Source: CAZVPF01 sp964628195
GTDB taxonomy: Bacteria > Planctomycetota > Phycisphaerae > Sedimentisphaerales > Anaerohalosphaeraceae
Direction of reading: 5' to 3'
Assembly: GCA_964628195.1 (NCBI GenBank)
Contig: CAZVPF010000018.1
Location: forward strand, 1-64,000
Length of the DNA: 64,000 nt
The stretch's first letter is position 1, and each line of letters starts with the position of its first letter. Shown piece by piece: positions 27,791 to 36,392 of the stretch. Under the pieces are notes generated by a model, which saw nothing but the letters and a program-made list of their open reading frames with translations, searched no databases and was not told the DNA's origin. The position numbers were made by a program, and so were the translations under genes.

Positions 27791-27921
27791 ATTATTCAAA
27801 ATCTTTCTAAAACCGGTCAATGTTTCATAATTCCGCCGAGAAAATCGATGTCACCTTCTTAAACAATATGGTCGCAAAATACGGCCTCTCGGGTATTCTG
27901 GAGCAAAGCAAAAGTTCATGA
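27777..27921 (+). pseudogene. Remnant of a nucleotidyltransferase-like toxin partner
   Basis: The ATG at 27777 begins MQEPELFKIFLKPVN, like the N-terminus of nucleotidyltransferase-fold partner proteins. It stops after 17 codons (27828-27830). In a shifted frame 27820-27921 reads a 33-codon segment with KIDVTFLNNMVAKYG, resembling the C-terminus of the same kind of protein. The catalytic middle (GS-x-A and DxD region) is absent, which suggests a large internal deletion. Family assignment is from memory. Confidence 0.45.
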
Positions 27922-27978
27922 ACCAGGCTTGCTTTTACCACGCCTGCAGCCGTAAGATTATATGCGTCTCCAAACTTC

Positions 27979-29439
27979 TTATCTCGACCTCATCGGCCTG
28001 GCCGGACCGCCGTCGAACCATTTTCTTGTTACCGTATAATCAAGTGTCTCTGTCGTCTGTGCTGCGACTTTGACCTTGAACCGAACGGTTTCGGCGTCGG
28101 TTTTTTCGTGCTCAAAGTTTGCATCGTCAATAGTCCAGTTCACGTAGCCGCCGAATTTCTGGTCCACAAAAACCGTGACCGCCTCGTCCTTGCTGTTTAT
28201 TACCTCGACCTTATGAGTCTCCACCAGCGTATTCCTGCTCCGCTGCGAGTCTTCCAGTGTGTGCTCCGCGCTCACATCGAAAGCGTTGCCTATATACAGA
28301 GAGACCTTATCCTGCACCGGTGTGTGGTCTATCAGGTCCTCGCCGACAAACTCGAGCATCTCATCAGCCGGGTCGGTCTTGAAAACGCGAACCTTTCCTT
28401 TCGGCAGCGGTATCCCGAGATTGTTTTCCTTTTCGTTCTCAAACTCAAGTTTTATCTGCACCTTATCAGCCATCTTCTGCCATTCATACACGTAAAGCTT
28501 GTCGACGGGAATATCGGCCGCAGGCGTCATAAGCTCGATCTGCTTGACCTGGTTGTTGTTGATCGTACTCTTGCGACCCAGCGTGTACATGTGGTATTCC
28601 ATAAACGACTTTTCCTCGAAGCCGCCCCTGCCGGCTGCCGAATCCATCGCCATCATCATTCTTTCTTCCTGGTAGCCTTTGTATCTCGGCTGCTCCACCC
28701 TGCGGACATCGCCTGCAATGAGTTTTATCGAGGCGTTCTTGTACGAACCGCCCGAATTATTCCTGATCGTCACCCAGCCGGACAGGTCTATAGCGTCTTC
28801 CTTTTCGTTAAGTACCGCCGAGTAGTCCGCGTCCCACGATATCCCGCCTGTGGTATAGGTCACCCTGCAAAGCTGCCGGGCCTGGGCATCCCTGCCGCCG
28901 CGCGGGCCCTGCACCAGCCACACAAGCGTAGGCTTTGTTACGAGGTCATCGAACTCGCTGTCCAGCGCAATATGCTCCACGGTCTCGCCGTTTATAACGT
29001 ATATCCTGTTTGTATCCGGGTCGCGAAGGATAATGTCCCTGCCGTTCACCGAGCTTAGTATCCCCGTCATCTCGTTACCCGGGTCCGAGCCGCTGCCCCG
29101 CACCCAGATGCTCACTTTTTTATCTATCGAACGCCTCAGCAGCGTCTGAGAGTCCATCAGGTCGTATTCATAATTCTGTTCAAGTATGGTGTACATGCCG
29201 GGCGGTGTGTTCACGCATTCAAAATTTACGCTCGTCGGGTCGATCTGCATCGCCACGTCGGTGAACTTCAGTTGGCTTATACCCGGCGAAAGCTCCATAA
29301 ACCGCTGCTCCCGCACAACGCCAAAATTGTCATTGTAAACTGTCAGTGCGACCGATTCATCGTTTGCGGCCAAAACCGCCGGGCAAAGACCTGCCGCAAA
29401 AAGAAAAAGGGCAAAAGTTAATTTCGATGTCCTCATCAT
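27979..29439 (-). CDS. Exported DUF4139 domain protein
   Basis: A 486-residue protein with a signal peptide (about 1-24). It has the DUF4139 pattern: LTVYNDNFGVVREQR at the mature N-terminus, a central VTYTTGGISWDADYSAVLN block (about 190-210), NNSGGSYKNASIKLIAGDVRRV, and a C-terminal beta domain with LDYTVTRKWF. The family is widespread in Planctomycetota and Bacteroidota, and its function is unknown. RBS: AGGAGAT 5-6 nt before the ATG. It is a single gene with its own upstream gap of about 240 bp, which holds the terminator at 29563-29613. Confidence 0.85.
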   Translation of the reverse strand: MMRTSKLTFALFLFAAGLCPAVLAANDESVALTVYNDNFGVVREQRFMELSPGISQLKFTDVAMQIDPTSVNFECVNTPPGMYTILEQNYEYDLMDSQTLLRRSIDKKVSIWVRGSGSDPGNEMTGILSSVNGRDIILRDPDTNRIYVINGETVEHIALDSEFDDLVTKPTLVWLVQGPRGGRDAQARQLCRVTYTTGGISWDADYSAVLNEKEDAIDLSGWVTIRNNSGGSYKNASIKLIAGDVRRVEQPRYKGYQEERMMMAMDSAAGRGGFEEKSFMEYHMYTLGRKSTINNNQVKQIELMTPAADIPVDKLYVYEWQKMADKVQIKLEFENEKENNLGIPLPKGKVRVFKTDPADEMLEFVGEDLIDHTPVQDKVSLYIGNAFDVSAEHTLEDSQRSRNTLVETHKVEVINSKDEAVTVFVDQKFGGYVNWTIDDANFEHEKTDAETVRFKVKVAAQTTETLDYTVTRKWFDGGPARPMRSR

Positions 29440-29562
29440 AAATCTCCTAAAAAAGGTTCGTAAGTCATATTAAAAGGCAGGACAAAAACCAGCCGCCACT
29501 ATTACATTATGCGCACAGGCGGTAAATTACTCACGAAAAAAATAAAAAAGTGCCAAGGAGTG

Positions 29563-29613
29563 AAAAAACAAGACGGCGTCGCGGAACTCGGTAAAGCCCC
29601 ATGACACCGCCTT
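29563..29613 (-). terminator. Rho-independent terminator of acs-OFA transcript
   Basis: On the minus strand an 11-bp stem AAGGCGGTGTC/GACGCCGTCTT, with two wobble positions, is followed by GTTTTTT. It lies 69 bp beyond the stop of the OFA transporter. A second perfect 7-bp hairpin AACCGCG/CGCGGTT (29642-29665) lies between. Confidence 0.7.
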
Positions 29614-29681
29614 AAATTAAGGGAGAATCGATCTATCTGCCAACCGCGCAGACTTTATCGCGGTTTACAATTCTGGTTGCG

Positions 29682-31028
29682 TTACGGCTGGGAAGGCTGT
29701 TCGCCCCCGGGTTCGCTGCTGTCCTGTTCGGAAACGTCCGGCCCGGCTGCCTCTGCCGGCTCCGTATGCGAAGGGGTCTTTACCATGAAGACCATTATCG
29801 CGGCCACTATAAGCAGTGCACAGGAACTGAAGTAAGCAAAGTTGAAAGACTGGGTCTTGTCATACATCACTCCCGCGAGTTTGGCAAGCATGAACCCGCC
29901 TACCCCCCACGCCGTGAAAACTAAACCATAGTTCATTCCGAAATTCTTCAAACCGAAAAAGTCCTTGGTTATCGACGGGAACAGCGCAAGGTTCGACCCG
30001 TAGTTGGCCCCGATAAGCGCGTACATGACAATAAGCACCGGTGCCGTCGCCAGTACACTGTCGCCCTTTGCCTGCGAGAGCAAAAACAGCAGCACCGCCT
30101 GGAAAAGAAGGAAGATAAACAGCGTCGTTCTGCGCCCGAGCTTATCCGAGACCATTCCCGCGATTATCCTTCCGCCGCCGTTGCCTATCGCAAGCCCTAT
30201 CAGCGCAACAAGCGTAAGCGTGTCGGCTATCTGCGCGTTTACAACCTTTTTCGCCACCGAAATAACCATAAGCCCCGCACCTGCGCCGCAGGCGTACATG
30301 AACCATATCATATAGAACTGGACCGTTTTTAACATTTCACTTGGCTCGAAATTCTCTTTCTTTACCGGCTGCCCTTCGGCTTTGGCCTCGGCGCCTGCCG
30401 GCACGACCGGTTTGACCTCGGCCTCGTAGTCAGCCGGCGGGGCCTTGAGTATCTGTGCCAGCCCGCATACTATCAGGAGAAAAGCTATGCCCAGGTACAT
30501 CACAGTATCAGGCAGCCCGAAGCTCGCGATCATCCAATCGCAAAGCGGAGCCGCGTAAGCAAGCGCAAGCCCGAAACCCGAGACCACCAGACCGGCAATA
30601 AGCCCTGTCTTTGCCTTGGGGAACCACTTTACCGCCGGCGGCGTCGCTGAAGCATAACCAAAACCGATCCCCGCTCCTGCGAGTATTCCAAAGCCGACCA
30701 TATACCCCATAGGCGATGTCGTTCTGCTTGCGATAATCATCCCTGCACCTACGAGAATACCGCCTATCGTCGCGACCAGACGGGGGCTCAGTTTGTCCTG
30801 CATACGTCCGGCCGGTACCATTATAAGTGAGAACACCAGGCACGCAACCGCGTATGGCATCGACTTATCCGATTGTGTCCAACCCCAATCTTCAGGAACG
30901 CCCTTGCTTATTACGCTCCAGGTATAAAGAATACCCAGAGCAAGGTTGATCCCCATCCCTGCGAATGTCACCGCCCAGCCGGGGTTAGTGGCTTTGACGG
31001 CTGCTGCTGGTGTGATTTCATCGCTCAT
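29682..31028 (-). CDS. OFA-family MFS transporter (organic acid antiporter)
   Basis: A 448-residue, 12-helix carrier of the oxalate/formate antiporter family. The N-terminal block GMGINLALGILYTWSVISKG and PAGRMQDKLSPR (loop 2-3 signature) are characteristic. A longer hydrophilic loop sits at the centre (about 200-235), followed by IAGMVSDKLGRR. It is 79 bp downstream of acetyl-CoA synthetase on the same strand, so acetate or another monocarboxylate is the likely substrate (inference). The tail is Glu/Pro/Ser-rich. Confidence 0.88.
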   Translation of the reverse strand: MSDEITPAAAVKATNPGWAVTFAGMGINLALGILYTWSVISKGVPEDWGWTQSDKSMPYAVACLVFSLIMVPAGRMQDKLSPRLVATIGGILVGAGMIIASRTTSPMGYMVGFGILAGAGIGFGYASATPPAVKWFPKAKTGLIAGLVVSGFGLALAYAAPLCDWMIASFGLPDTVMYLGIAFLLIVCGLAQILKAPPADYEAEVKPVVPAGAEAKAEGQPVKKENFEPSEMLKTVQFYMIWFMYACGAGAGLMVISVAKKVVNAQIADTLTLVALIGLAIGNGGGRIIAGMVSDKLGRRTTLFIFLLFQAVLLFLLSQAKGDSVLATAPVLIVMYALIGANYGSNLALFPSITKDFFGLKNFGMNYGLVFTAWGVGGFMLAKLAGVMYDKTQSFNFAYFSSCALLIVAAIMVFMVKTPSHTEPAEAAGPDVSEQDSSEPGGEQPSQP

Positions 31029-31107
31029 TTTCGTTCCTTTCCTAAAAAATATATGCCGGGCGCATGAGGGCGCCCGGCTTTGCGTACTTCAATTTTCATT
31101 CTGCGCT

Positions 31108-33090
31108 TTATGCGCCGCGACCGGCGATAAGTTTCTCGACCACGCTCGGATCTGCAAGTGTCGTGATATCGCCGAGGTTGTCGGTGCTCTTCTCCGCGAT
31201 CTTGCGCAAAATCCTTCGCATAATCTTACCCGAACGCGTCTTCGGCAATGCCGGCGCGAACTGGATATCCTCAGGAGTCGCGATGGGACCGATCTCCTTG
31301 CGAACGTGCTTGATAAGTTCCTTCTTCAGCTCGTCGCTTTCATCCACTCCTTCTACAAGAGTAACGTAGGCGTAAAGGCCCTGACCTTTCACCTCATGCG
31401 GTATCGGTGTAACAGCCGCTTCTGCCACTTTCGCGTGGCTTACCAGCGCCGATTCCACCTCCGCAGTGCCGATACGGTGCCCCGAGACATTCACAACGTC
31501 GTCAATACGTCCCATCAGCCAGAAGTCACCTTCTTTATCGACCCGGCAGCCGTCTCCGGTGAAATATTTATTGTCATACATCGTGAAATAAGTATCGATA
31601 AAGCGGTCATGATCGCCCCACATCGTTCTCATCATGCTCGGCCAGGGCTTGGTTATGCAAAGCTTGCCGCCCTCGTCCCTGTCGCACATGCTTCCGTCGT
31701 CGCGAAGAACAACCGCTTCGACACCGAAGAAAGGCCTTGAAGCAGAACCCGGCTTTAGCGTATGAGCGCCCGGAAGCGGGGTTATCATAAACCCGCCAGT
31801 CTCGGTCTGCCACCATGTATCGACGATCGGGCACTTGTTCCTGCCGACCTTTTTATAATACCACATCCACGCCTCGGGGTTGATCGGCTCTCCGACGGAA
31901 CCGAGAATCCTCAGCGAATCCAGCTTGTACTTCATAACCCACTCCTCGCCCAGCCTCATCAATGCACGTATAGCCGTCGGAGCGGTATAGAAAACCGTAA
32001 CTTTGAACTTGTCGCAAACCTGCCAGAACCTGCCCGCGTCGGGATAAGTCGGAACACCGCCGAACATCAGCGAGGTGCTGCCGTTGCACAGCGGACCGTA
32101 AACTATATAGCTGTGACCCGTAATCCAACCGATATCAGCCGTACACCAGTAGATATCGTCGTCATGGATATTAAACACGTGCTTATGAGTCAGCGAGGTG
32201 TAAACCAGGTAACCGCCTGTAGTATGAACAACACCCTTGGGCTTGCCTGTCGAACCGGAGGTGTAAAGAATAAACAGCGGGTCCTCGGCGTCCATTTCCT
32301 CGGCGGGGCAGTCAGCCGAAGCCTTTTCCATCTCTTCGTGATACCAGAAGTCCCTGCCGTCTTTCATATTGCAAGGATCGTCCGAAACCTTCGTTACGAT
32401 AACCGACTCGATAGTCGGGGTGTTTTCAAGAGCCTCATCCGATATCTTCTTCAGAGGTATATGCTTGCCCCCGCGGACGGAAACATCCGAAGTTATCAGC
32501 ATCTTGCAGTCAGAGTCGTTCACCCTTCCGGTAATAGCGTCGGCGCTGAAACCGCCGAATATGATCGAGTGAATCGCCCCGATACGCGCACATGCGAGCA
32601 TCTGGACCGCGAGTTCCGGAACCATCGGCATATAAATAGCAACCCGGTCGCCCTTCTTGATGCCCTTGCTCTTTAGAACGTTCGCGAACTTGCAAACCTG
32701 CTCGTGCAGCTCTTTATATGTGAACTTCTGCACGTCGGAATCCTCGTCGCCCTGGAATATGATCGCCGTCTTGTTCTCGGTCGGCGTGCCGAGGTGCTTG
32801 TCAAGACAATTGTAGGCGATATTCAGCTTGCCGTCGGCAAACCAAGTGTGCTCGATCTTTCGTGCCTGGGTGTCCCACGTATATTTCATCGTCTCGGTGG
32901 GCTCCTTGAACCACTTTACCTGCTCTTTGGCGTATTTCAGCCAGAAGGTATCCGGGTCGTTTATAGACTGCTCCCACATCTTCTGATACTGCTGCTCGGA
33001 GTCTATCCAGGCATTGTTTTGAATGTTACTCGGCGGCGGAAACTTACGAGCTTCGGTCATTAGAGACTGCATACCTTTTTCTTCTGCCAT
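31108..33090 (-). CDS. acs: Acetyl-CoA synthetase (AMP-forming)
   Basis: A 660-residue enzyme that activates acetate to acetyl-CoA by way of acetyl-AMP. The N-terminal ACAS_N segment is followed by the A3 motif YTSGSTGKPKGVVHT (about 270), DTWWQTETGG (about 420), GRIDDVVNVSGHRIGTAEVE (about 525), and the acetylation-site lysine in PKTRSGKIMRRILRKI (about 615). I chose the ATG at 33090, with AAAGGATG 9 nt upstream. A longer frame to 33222 adds 44 residues not found in the family. It is upstream of the OFA transporter. The 455-bp upstream gap carries two CG-rich palindromes that may control it. Confidence 0.96.
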   Translation of the reverse strand: MAEEKGMQSLMTEARKFPPPSNIQNNAWIDSEQQYQKMWEQSINDPDTFWLKYAKEQVKWFKEPTETMKYTWDTQARKIEHTWFADGKLNIAYNCLDKHLGTPTENKTAIIFQGDEDSDVQKFTYKELHEQVCKFANVLKSKGIKKGDRVAIYMPMVPELAVQMLACARIGAIHSIIFGGFSADAITGRVNDSDCKMLITSDVSVRGGKHIPLKKISDEALENTPTIESVIVTKVSDDPCNMKDGRDFWYHEEMEKASADCPAEEMDAEDPLFILYTSGSTGKPKGVVHTTGGYLVYTSLTHKHVFNIHDDDIYWCTADIGWITGHSYIVYGPLCNGSTSLMFGGVPTYPDAGRFWQVCDKFKVTVFYTAPTAIRALMRLGEEWVMKYKLDSLRILGSVGEPINPEAWMWYYKKVGRNKCPIVDTWWQTETGGFMITPLPGAHTLKPGSASRPFFGVEAVVLRDDGSMCDRDEGGKLCITKPWPSMMRTMWGDHDRFIDTYFTMYDNKYFTGDGCRVDKEGDFWLMGRIDDVVNVSGHRIGTAEVESALVSHAKVAEAAVTPIPHEVKGQGLYAYVTLVEGVDESDELKKELIKHVRKEIGPIATPEDIQFAPALPKTRSGKIMRRILRKIAEKSTDNLGDITTLADPSVVEKLIAGRGA

Positions 33091-33247
33091 TGTTACACAT
33101 CCTTTCTTTCCCAATAAATAACGGTTTTTTTGAATGATTTTTCGTGTGAACTTGTCTGCCCGAAACTGATCGATAGGGGCGTGAGCATGATAACAGATTA
33201 ACAGGCCGGATTTATTGTTCAATTAAAAAATCATGTTTTTGTGACAC

Positions 33248-33279
33248 TTTGCGCGCAAATTGGCCCCAAAAGTGCGCAC
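33248..33279. promoter_or_regulatory. Paired CG-rich palindromes upstream of acs
   Basis: The perfect 12-bp palindrome TTTGCGCGCAAA (33248-33259) and the 8-bp GTGCGCAC (33272-33279) have centres exactly 22 bp apart, two helical turns. They lie about 160-190 bp upstream of the acs start and are candidates for binding two dimers of one regulator. Confidence 0.4.
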
Positions 33280-33351
33280 AACGAACACATTAGTACCAAA
33301 ATGAAACTTAAATGGACCGCAAATAGGCCTTAATCGGTCTTTATTTCCGCC

Positions 33352-33379
33352 TTTGTGTAGGTGAAATTACCTATATAAT
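33352..33379 (+). promoter_or_regulatory. Orphan promoter with inverted repeat as spacer
   Basis: TTTGTG (33352-33357), 16-bp spacer, perfect TATAAT (33374-33379). The spacer itself is an inverted repeat, TAGGT-N6-ACCTA. No plus-strand gene follows; the next feature is a hairpin at 33512-33535. The region 33380-33510 has no recognisable gene. Confidence 0.4.
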
Positions 33380-33511
33380 TTTTTGCGGGTGTACAAAAAT
33401 GGGTCATGTTGGTATTCAACCAGCGCAAAACAGCAAATATTTCCTGAAAAAATCCTGCGACAAGTCAAAGTAAGGTCCCCGAGAAAATTCGTAGACTTCT
33501 TCGAAAGCTGA

Positions 33512-33535
33512 GAGTAAACAGGTGAACGTTTACTC
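33512..33535. repeat. 8-bp perfect inverted repeat, possible transcript end
   Basis: GAGTAAAC (33512-33519) and GTTTACTC (33528-33535) flank an 8-nt loop AGGTGAAC. It sits 11 bp past the stop of the minus-strand nucleotidyltransferase gene. No T run follows on either strand, so it is a weak terminator or an operator. Confidence 0.4.
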
Positions 33536-33545
33536 CTAACAGTTC

Positions 33546-33866
33546 TTAAGCAGCAATGATAACGCCCTCATTTCGTGCAATTTCAAGAACCGGCCTTGAA
33601 TTATCCTTTTCCCATTCCTCTTTCCCGCAGGGTATAGGCTCTATTCGGTTGTCGGCAGAGGTGGCCCTCCATAAATTTTTCATAAGTTGTATCTGCCTGC
33701 TGCCGTCAAATTCCGGAGCTATTACAATAAGGTCAATGTCACTCAGTTCGTCGGCTTTACCTTTGGCATAGGAGCCGAACAGCACGGCTTTTTCGGCGTG
33801 TATACCCAACTTCTCAAGCTCTGCAAAATATTTTTTTATGGAATCTATAACTGACTGATCAACCAT
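33546..33866 (-). CDS. MNT-type minimal nucleotidyltransferase (antitoxin of HEPN/MNT pair)
   Basis: A 106-residue protein with the minimal nucleotidyltransferase motif FGSYAKGKADELSDIDLIVI (about 30-50): GS followed by paired Asp that would bind metal-ATP. In HEPN/MNT modules such as HepT-MntA the enzyme adds AMP to the HEPN toxin and silences it. It overlaps the HEPN gene by 22 bp and follows it. Codons look like those of the neighbourhood. Confidence 0.85.
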   Translation of the reverse strand: MVDQSVIDSIKKYFAELEKLGIHAEKAVLFGSYAKGKADELSDIDLIVIAPEFDGSRQIQLMKNLWRATSADNRIEPIPCGKEEWEKDNSRPVLEIARNEGVIIAA

Positions 33867-34222
33867 TTGTGAATTTCCTTCACTTTCTCCAATTCCACCT
33901 GAACAAATGATTCGTTCAACATAATTTGCTCGGAATCCGGATAGCGTCCTTCTAATTGGTATATTCCGAATTCCCTTAAAAAATTCATTTGATTATCATC
34001 TATATTTATCTCACCAATTTCTGCAAGTCTTATTAGATTATGAATTCTTGGCGGGACCTTTTGTGTTTGTTTTGCAACATGTGCCTTAATCGCTTTTTCC
34101 AATGCCAAATGGGAGAAGAACATACAGTGTCTAAGGTGCTTTTTTTCCAGCAGAGATCCTGCCGCTTCAAGGTCTTCCTGCGAACTGCTTTTCCAGTACA
34201 TTATATGTTTTTTTATGTCCAT
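33845..34222 (-). CDS. HEPN domain protein (toxin of HEPN/MNT pair)
   Basis: About 125 residues, all helical. It has the HEPN pattern of an N-terminal AxxxLxxxKxLRHCMFFSHLALEKAIKAHV helix pair (given as an outline, about 15-50) and PPRIHNLIRLAEIG (about 58-71). HEPN proteins of this layout are ribonucleases when free. An exact R-x4-6-H catalytic motif is not clear here. The start is uncertain: ATG at 34222, or GTG at 34240. It precedes and overlaps the nucleotidyltransferase gene. Confidence 0.8.
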   Translation of the reverse strand: MDIKKHIMYWKSSSQEDLEAAGSLLEKKHLRHCMFFSHLALEKAIKAHVAKQTQKVPPRIHNLIRLAEIGEINIDDNQMNFLREFGIYQLEGRYPDSEQIMLNESFVQVELEKVKEIHKWLISQL

Positions 34223-34285
34223 AAAAAATATGATAACCACTGTTAAAGAGGGGGTAAAGCATTATTTCTGCACCGATTATTGATT

Positions 34286-35176
34286 TTAAGACGCTGTCGC
34301 TTTTTGTCCCGCCGGCCTTGGATCCGGTGCGGTTTTGCCCCGCAGCACAATAACCCCCGTCGGGCACTTGTTCATGGCTGTGTCGGGCTTTTCGCCAGGC
34401 TGGTATTTTTCATAATTCGTTCGCGCGACGTTGCCCTGCATCTCGAAAAGCTCCGGATCCTGCTTTGTGCACATCTTGCACGCGATGCACCCGACCTTGC
34501 ACATACCGCGGGTGTTCTTGCCGCTCTCCCGGCTGGAACATGCCACGGTCATCATATTCTCCTCTCTGAACGGAACCATCTCGATAAGGTTCCGCGGGCA
34601 TGCCTTCGCACACGCTGAACAACCCGTGCATTTATCGTAATCCACCGTCGCCAAACCGTCCACAATATGGATAGCGTCAAACTTGCAGCTGCTCACACAA
34701 TCACCGAAACCCAGGCAGCCGAACTTGCAGGCCTGAACCACCGCGGTTGCATTTGCCGACGTGCAGGACTCTATCCCCTCGTAAACCCCGTAAAAAGTCT
34801 TATCATCCGTATGCGCCCTGCAGTGCACGATGGGCCTTTTCGCAGGCCCGTCCCCGCTTACCTGCAGGTTAAGAATCTCGGCGATCTTATTCGATGTGTC
34901 CGGCCCGCCCGGTGCGCACATGCCGATCTTCTCCGGGTCGGCGACCACCGCTTTTGCGTATGAGCTGCACCCTGCATAACCGCACGCACCGCAGTCGATA
35001 TTCGGCAGCGCTTCCTGAACCTGTTCGACTTTCGGATCCGTTTCAACACGCAGCTTTATACTCGCCACCAGAAGCACTATCGCAAACCCGGTGCCGATAA
35101 CCAGCGTCGTCAGCCCCGCAGGCCAAGCGCTTTGCCAAAGCTGCACTATATCAATCTGAGCCAATATCGTAAGCAT
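34286..35176 (-). CDS. rnfB: Rnf complex subunit B (iron-sulfur)
   Basis: A 296-residue subunit that receives electrons from ferredoxin. One membrane anchor (about 18-40) is followed by the 4Fe-4S motif CGACGYAGC (about 62-70) and its fourth cysteine in GMCAPGG. Ferredoxin-type clusters follow (CKFGCLGFGDCVSSCKF and CTGCSACAKACP, about 150-190), then further cysteines in CKVGCIACKMC. It is the last gene of the rnf operon, 16 bp after rnfA. Confidence 0.96.
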   Translation of the reverse strand: MLTILAQIDIVQLWQSAWPAGLTTLVIGTGFAIVLLVASIKLRVETDPKVEQVQEALPNIDCGACGYAGCSSYAKAVVADPEKIGMCAPGGPDTSNKIAEILNLQVSGDGPAKRPIVHCRAHTDDKTFYGVYEGIESCTSANATAVVQACKFGCLGFGDCVSSCKFDAIHIVDGLATVDYDKCTGCSACAKACPRNLIEMVPFREENMMTVACSSRESGKNTRGMCKVGCIACKMCTKQDPELFEMQGNVARTNYEKYQPGEKPDTAMNKCPTGVIVLRGKTAPDPRPAGQKATAS

Positions 35177-35192
35177 TATAATTTCCTGTAAC

Positions 35193-35783
35193 TTATTTTA
35201 TCATTCCCGAAAAACCCATGAACGCGAGCGTCAAAAGCCCCGCTGTTATAAGCGTTATCGGCGCCCCGCGAAGAGCAGCCGGCACATCAGCGAACTGCAG
35301 GTTCTCGCGGATCCCCGCCATAATGCAGATCGCCATCGTAAACCCGATCCCCGCCCCAAAGCTCAGCACCACAACCTCGGCGAAGCTGCTTATCCCCCAA
35401 AGGTTAATGAACAGGCACAATCCGAGTATCGCGCAGTTGGTCGTAATAAGCGGCAAAAATATGCCGAAGCTCTCATACAAAGGCGGGAAAAACTTCCGCA
35501 CGTACATCTCCACAAGCTGCACCGCACCGGCGATAACCAGTATATAGCACACGTACCGGGTTACCTCCAGCCCCATAGGAACCAGCACGAAATAATCTAT
35601 CAGCCACGTAAGTATCCCGCTGACGGTCACAACGAACGTCACCGCGCAGCCCATTCCGAACGCCATGTCGATTCGCCCCGAAACACCGAGATACGGGCAG
35701 ATACCCAGAAACTTCGTGAACACGAGGTTGTTGATCAGCACAATCGAAATAAACGACAGTATTAAAGTTGTCACCATATCCAT
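35193..35783 (-). CDS. rnfA: Rnf complex subunit A (integral membrane)
   Basis: A 196-residue, six-helix membrane subunit. It has the NNLVFTKFLGICPYLGVS block (about 20-37) and TTNCAILGLCLF (about 113-124), whose cysteines bind the intramembrane iron-sulfur centre shared with RnfE. Length is as usual. It starts 8 bp after rnfE. Confidence 0.96.
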   Translation of the reverse strand: MDMVTTLILSFISIVLINNLVFTKFLGICPYLGVSGRIDMAFGMGCAVTFVVTVSGILTWLIDYFVLVPMGLEVTRYVCYILVIAGAVQLVEMYVRKFFPPLYESFGIFLPLITTNCAILGLCLFINLWGISSFAEVVVLSFGAGIGFTMAICIMAGIRENLQFADVPAALRGAPITLITAGLLTLAFMGFSGMIK

Positions 35784-35791
35784 ATCAGCAC

Positions 35792-36391
35792 CTATTTCCT
35801 GTTAGAGATCAAATTCGCCCCAGCAAGCATAAAGCCCAGCGTGATAAACGCCCCCACCGGCAGCGCCATCGCCGAGACCGGCACAAAGCTCTCCGGTGTC
35901 ATCGGTATATCGAACAGCGTCCCTGCGGCGAGAAATTCACGTATCCCCCCCAGCACGCATAATACGCCCGTAAAACCAAGCCCGTTTCCGACCGCGTCGG
36001 TCACGCTTACCACCAGCCCGTTCTTGCTCGCACACGCCTCGGCCCGGCAGATAATCAGACAGTTCACGATAATAAGCGGAATGTAGGGTCCAAGTGCCGC
36101 GCTCATCTCCGGCGCAAAAGCCTTTAAGAAAAGATCCGCTATTGTCACGAACGTCGAAATCGTCAGCGTGAACATAAGTATACGCAGGTGCGGCTTGAGC
36201 AGGTGACGCATAAGGCTCACAACAATGTTCGAGCAGACAAGTACGAAAATAACGCAAAGCCCCATCGTAAGCGCAGGCTTGACCGCGAACGTAACCGCCA
36301 GCGTCGGGCACATCCCCAAAAGCAAACGGAACACAGGGTTCTCGTCCCACAAGCCGTTAAAAAATGTTTTCTTTAGCGATGTCTGTGCCAT
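35792..36391 (-). CDS. rnfE: Rnf complex subunit E (integral membrane)
   Basis: A 199-residue, six-helix membrane subunit homologous to RnfA but in the opposite orientation. It has NPVFRLLLGMCPTLAVT near the N-terminus and IVNCLIICRAEACASKNG (about 108-125) with the cluster cysteines. It begins 1 bp after rnfG; the AGGAGA site lies inside the end of rnfG. Confidence 0.96.
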   Translation of the reverse strand: MAQTSLKKTFFNGLWDENPVFRLLLGMCPTLAVTFAVKPALTMGLCVIFVLVCSNIVVSLMRHLLKPHLRILMFTLTISTFVTIADLFLKAFAPEMSAALGPYIPLIIVNCLIICRAEACASKNGLVVSVTDAVGNGLGFTGVLCVLGGIREFLAAGTLFDIPMTPESFVPVSAMALPVGAFITLGFMLAGANLISNRK

Positions 36392-36392
36392 A

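Noticed and set aside
29642..29665. Main terminator of the OFA gene
   Set aside because: The hairpin AACCGCG/CGCGGTT has no T run on the minus strand; the stem at 29563-29613 followed by GTTTTTT fits better.
33091..33222. 44-residue N-terminal extension of acetyl-CoA synthetase
   Set aside because: It lacks family similarity, and a good ribosome site precedes the ATG at 33090.
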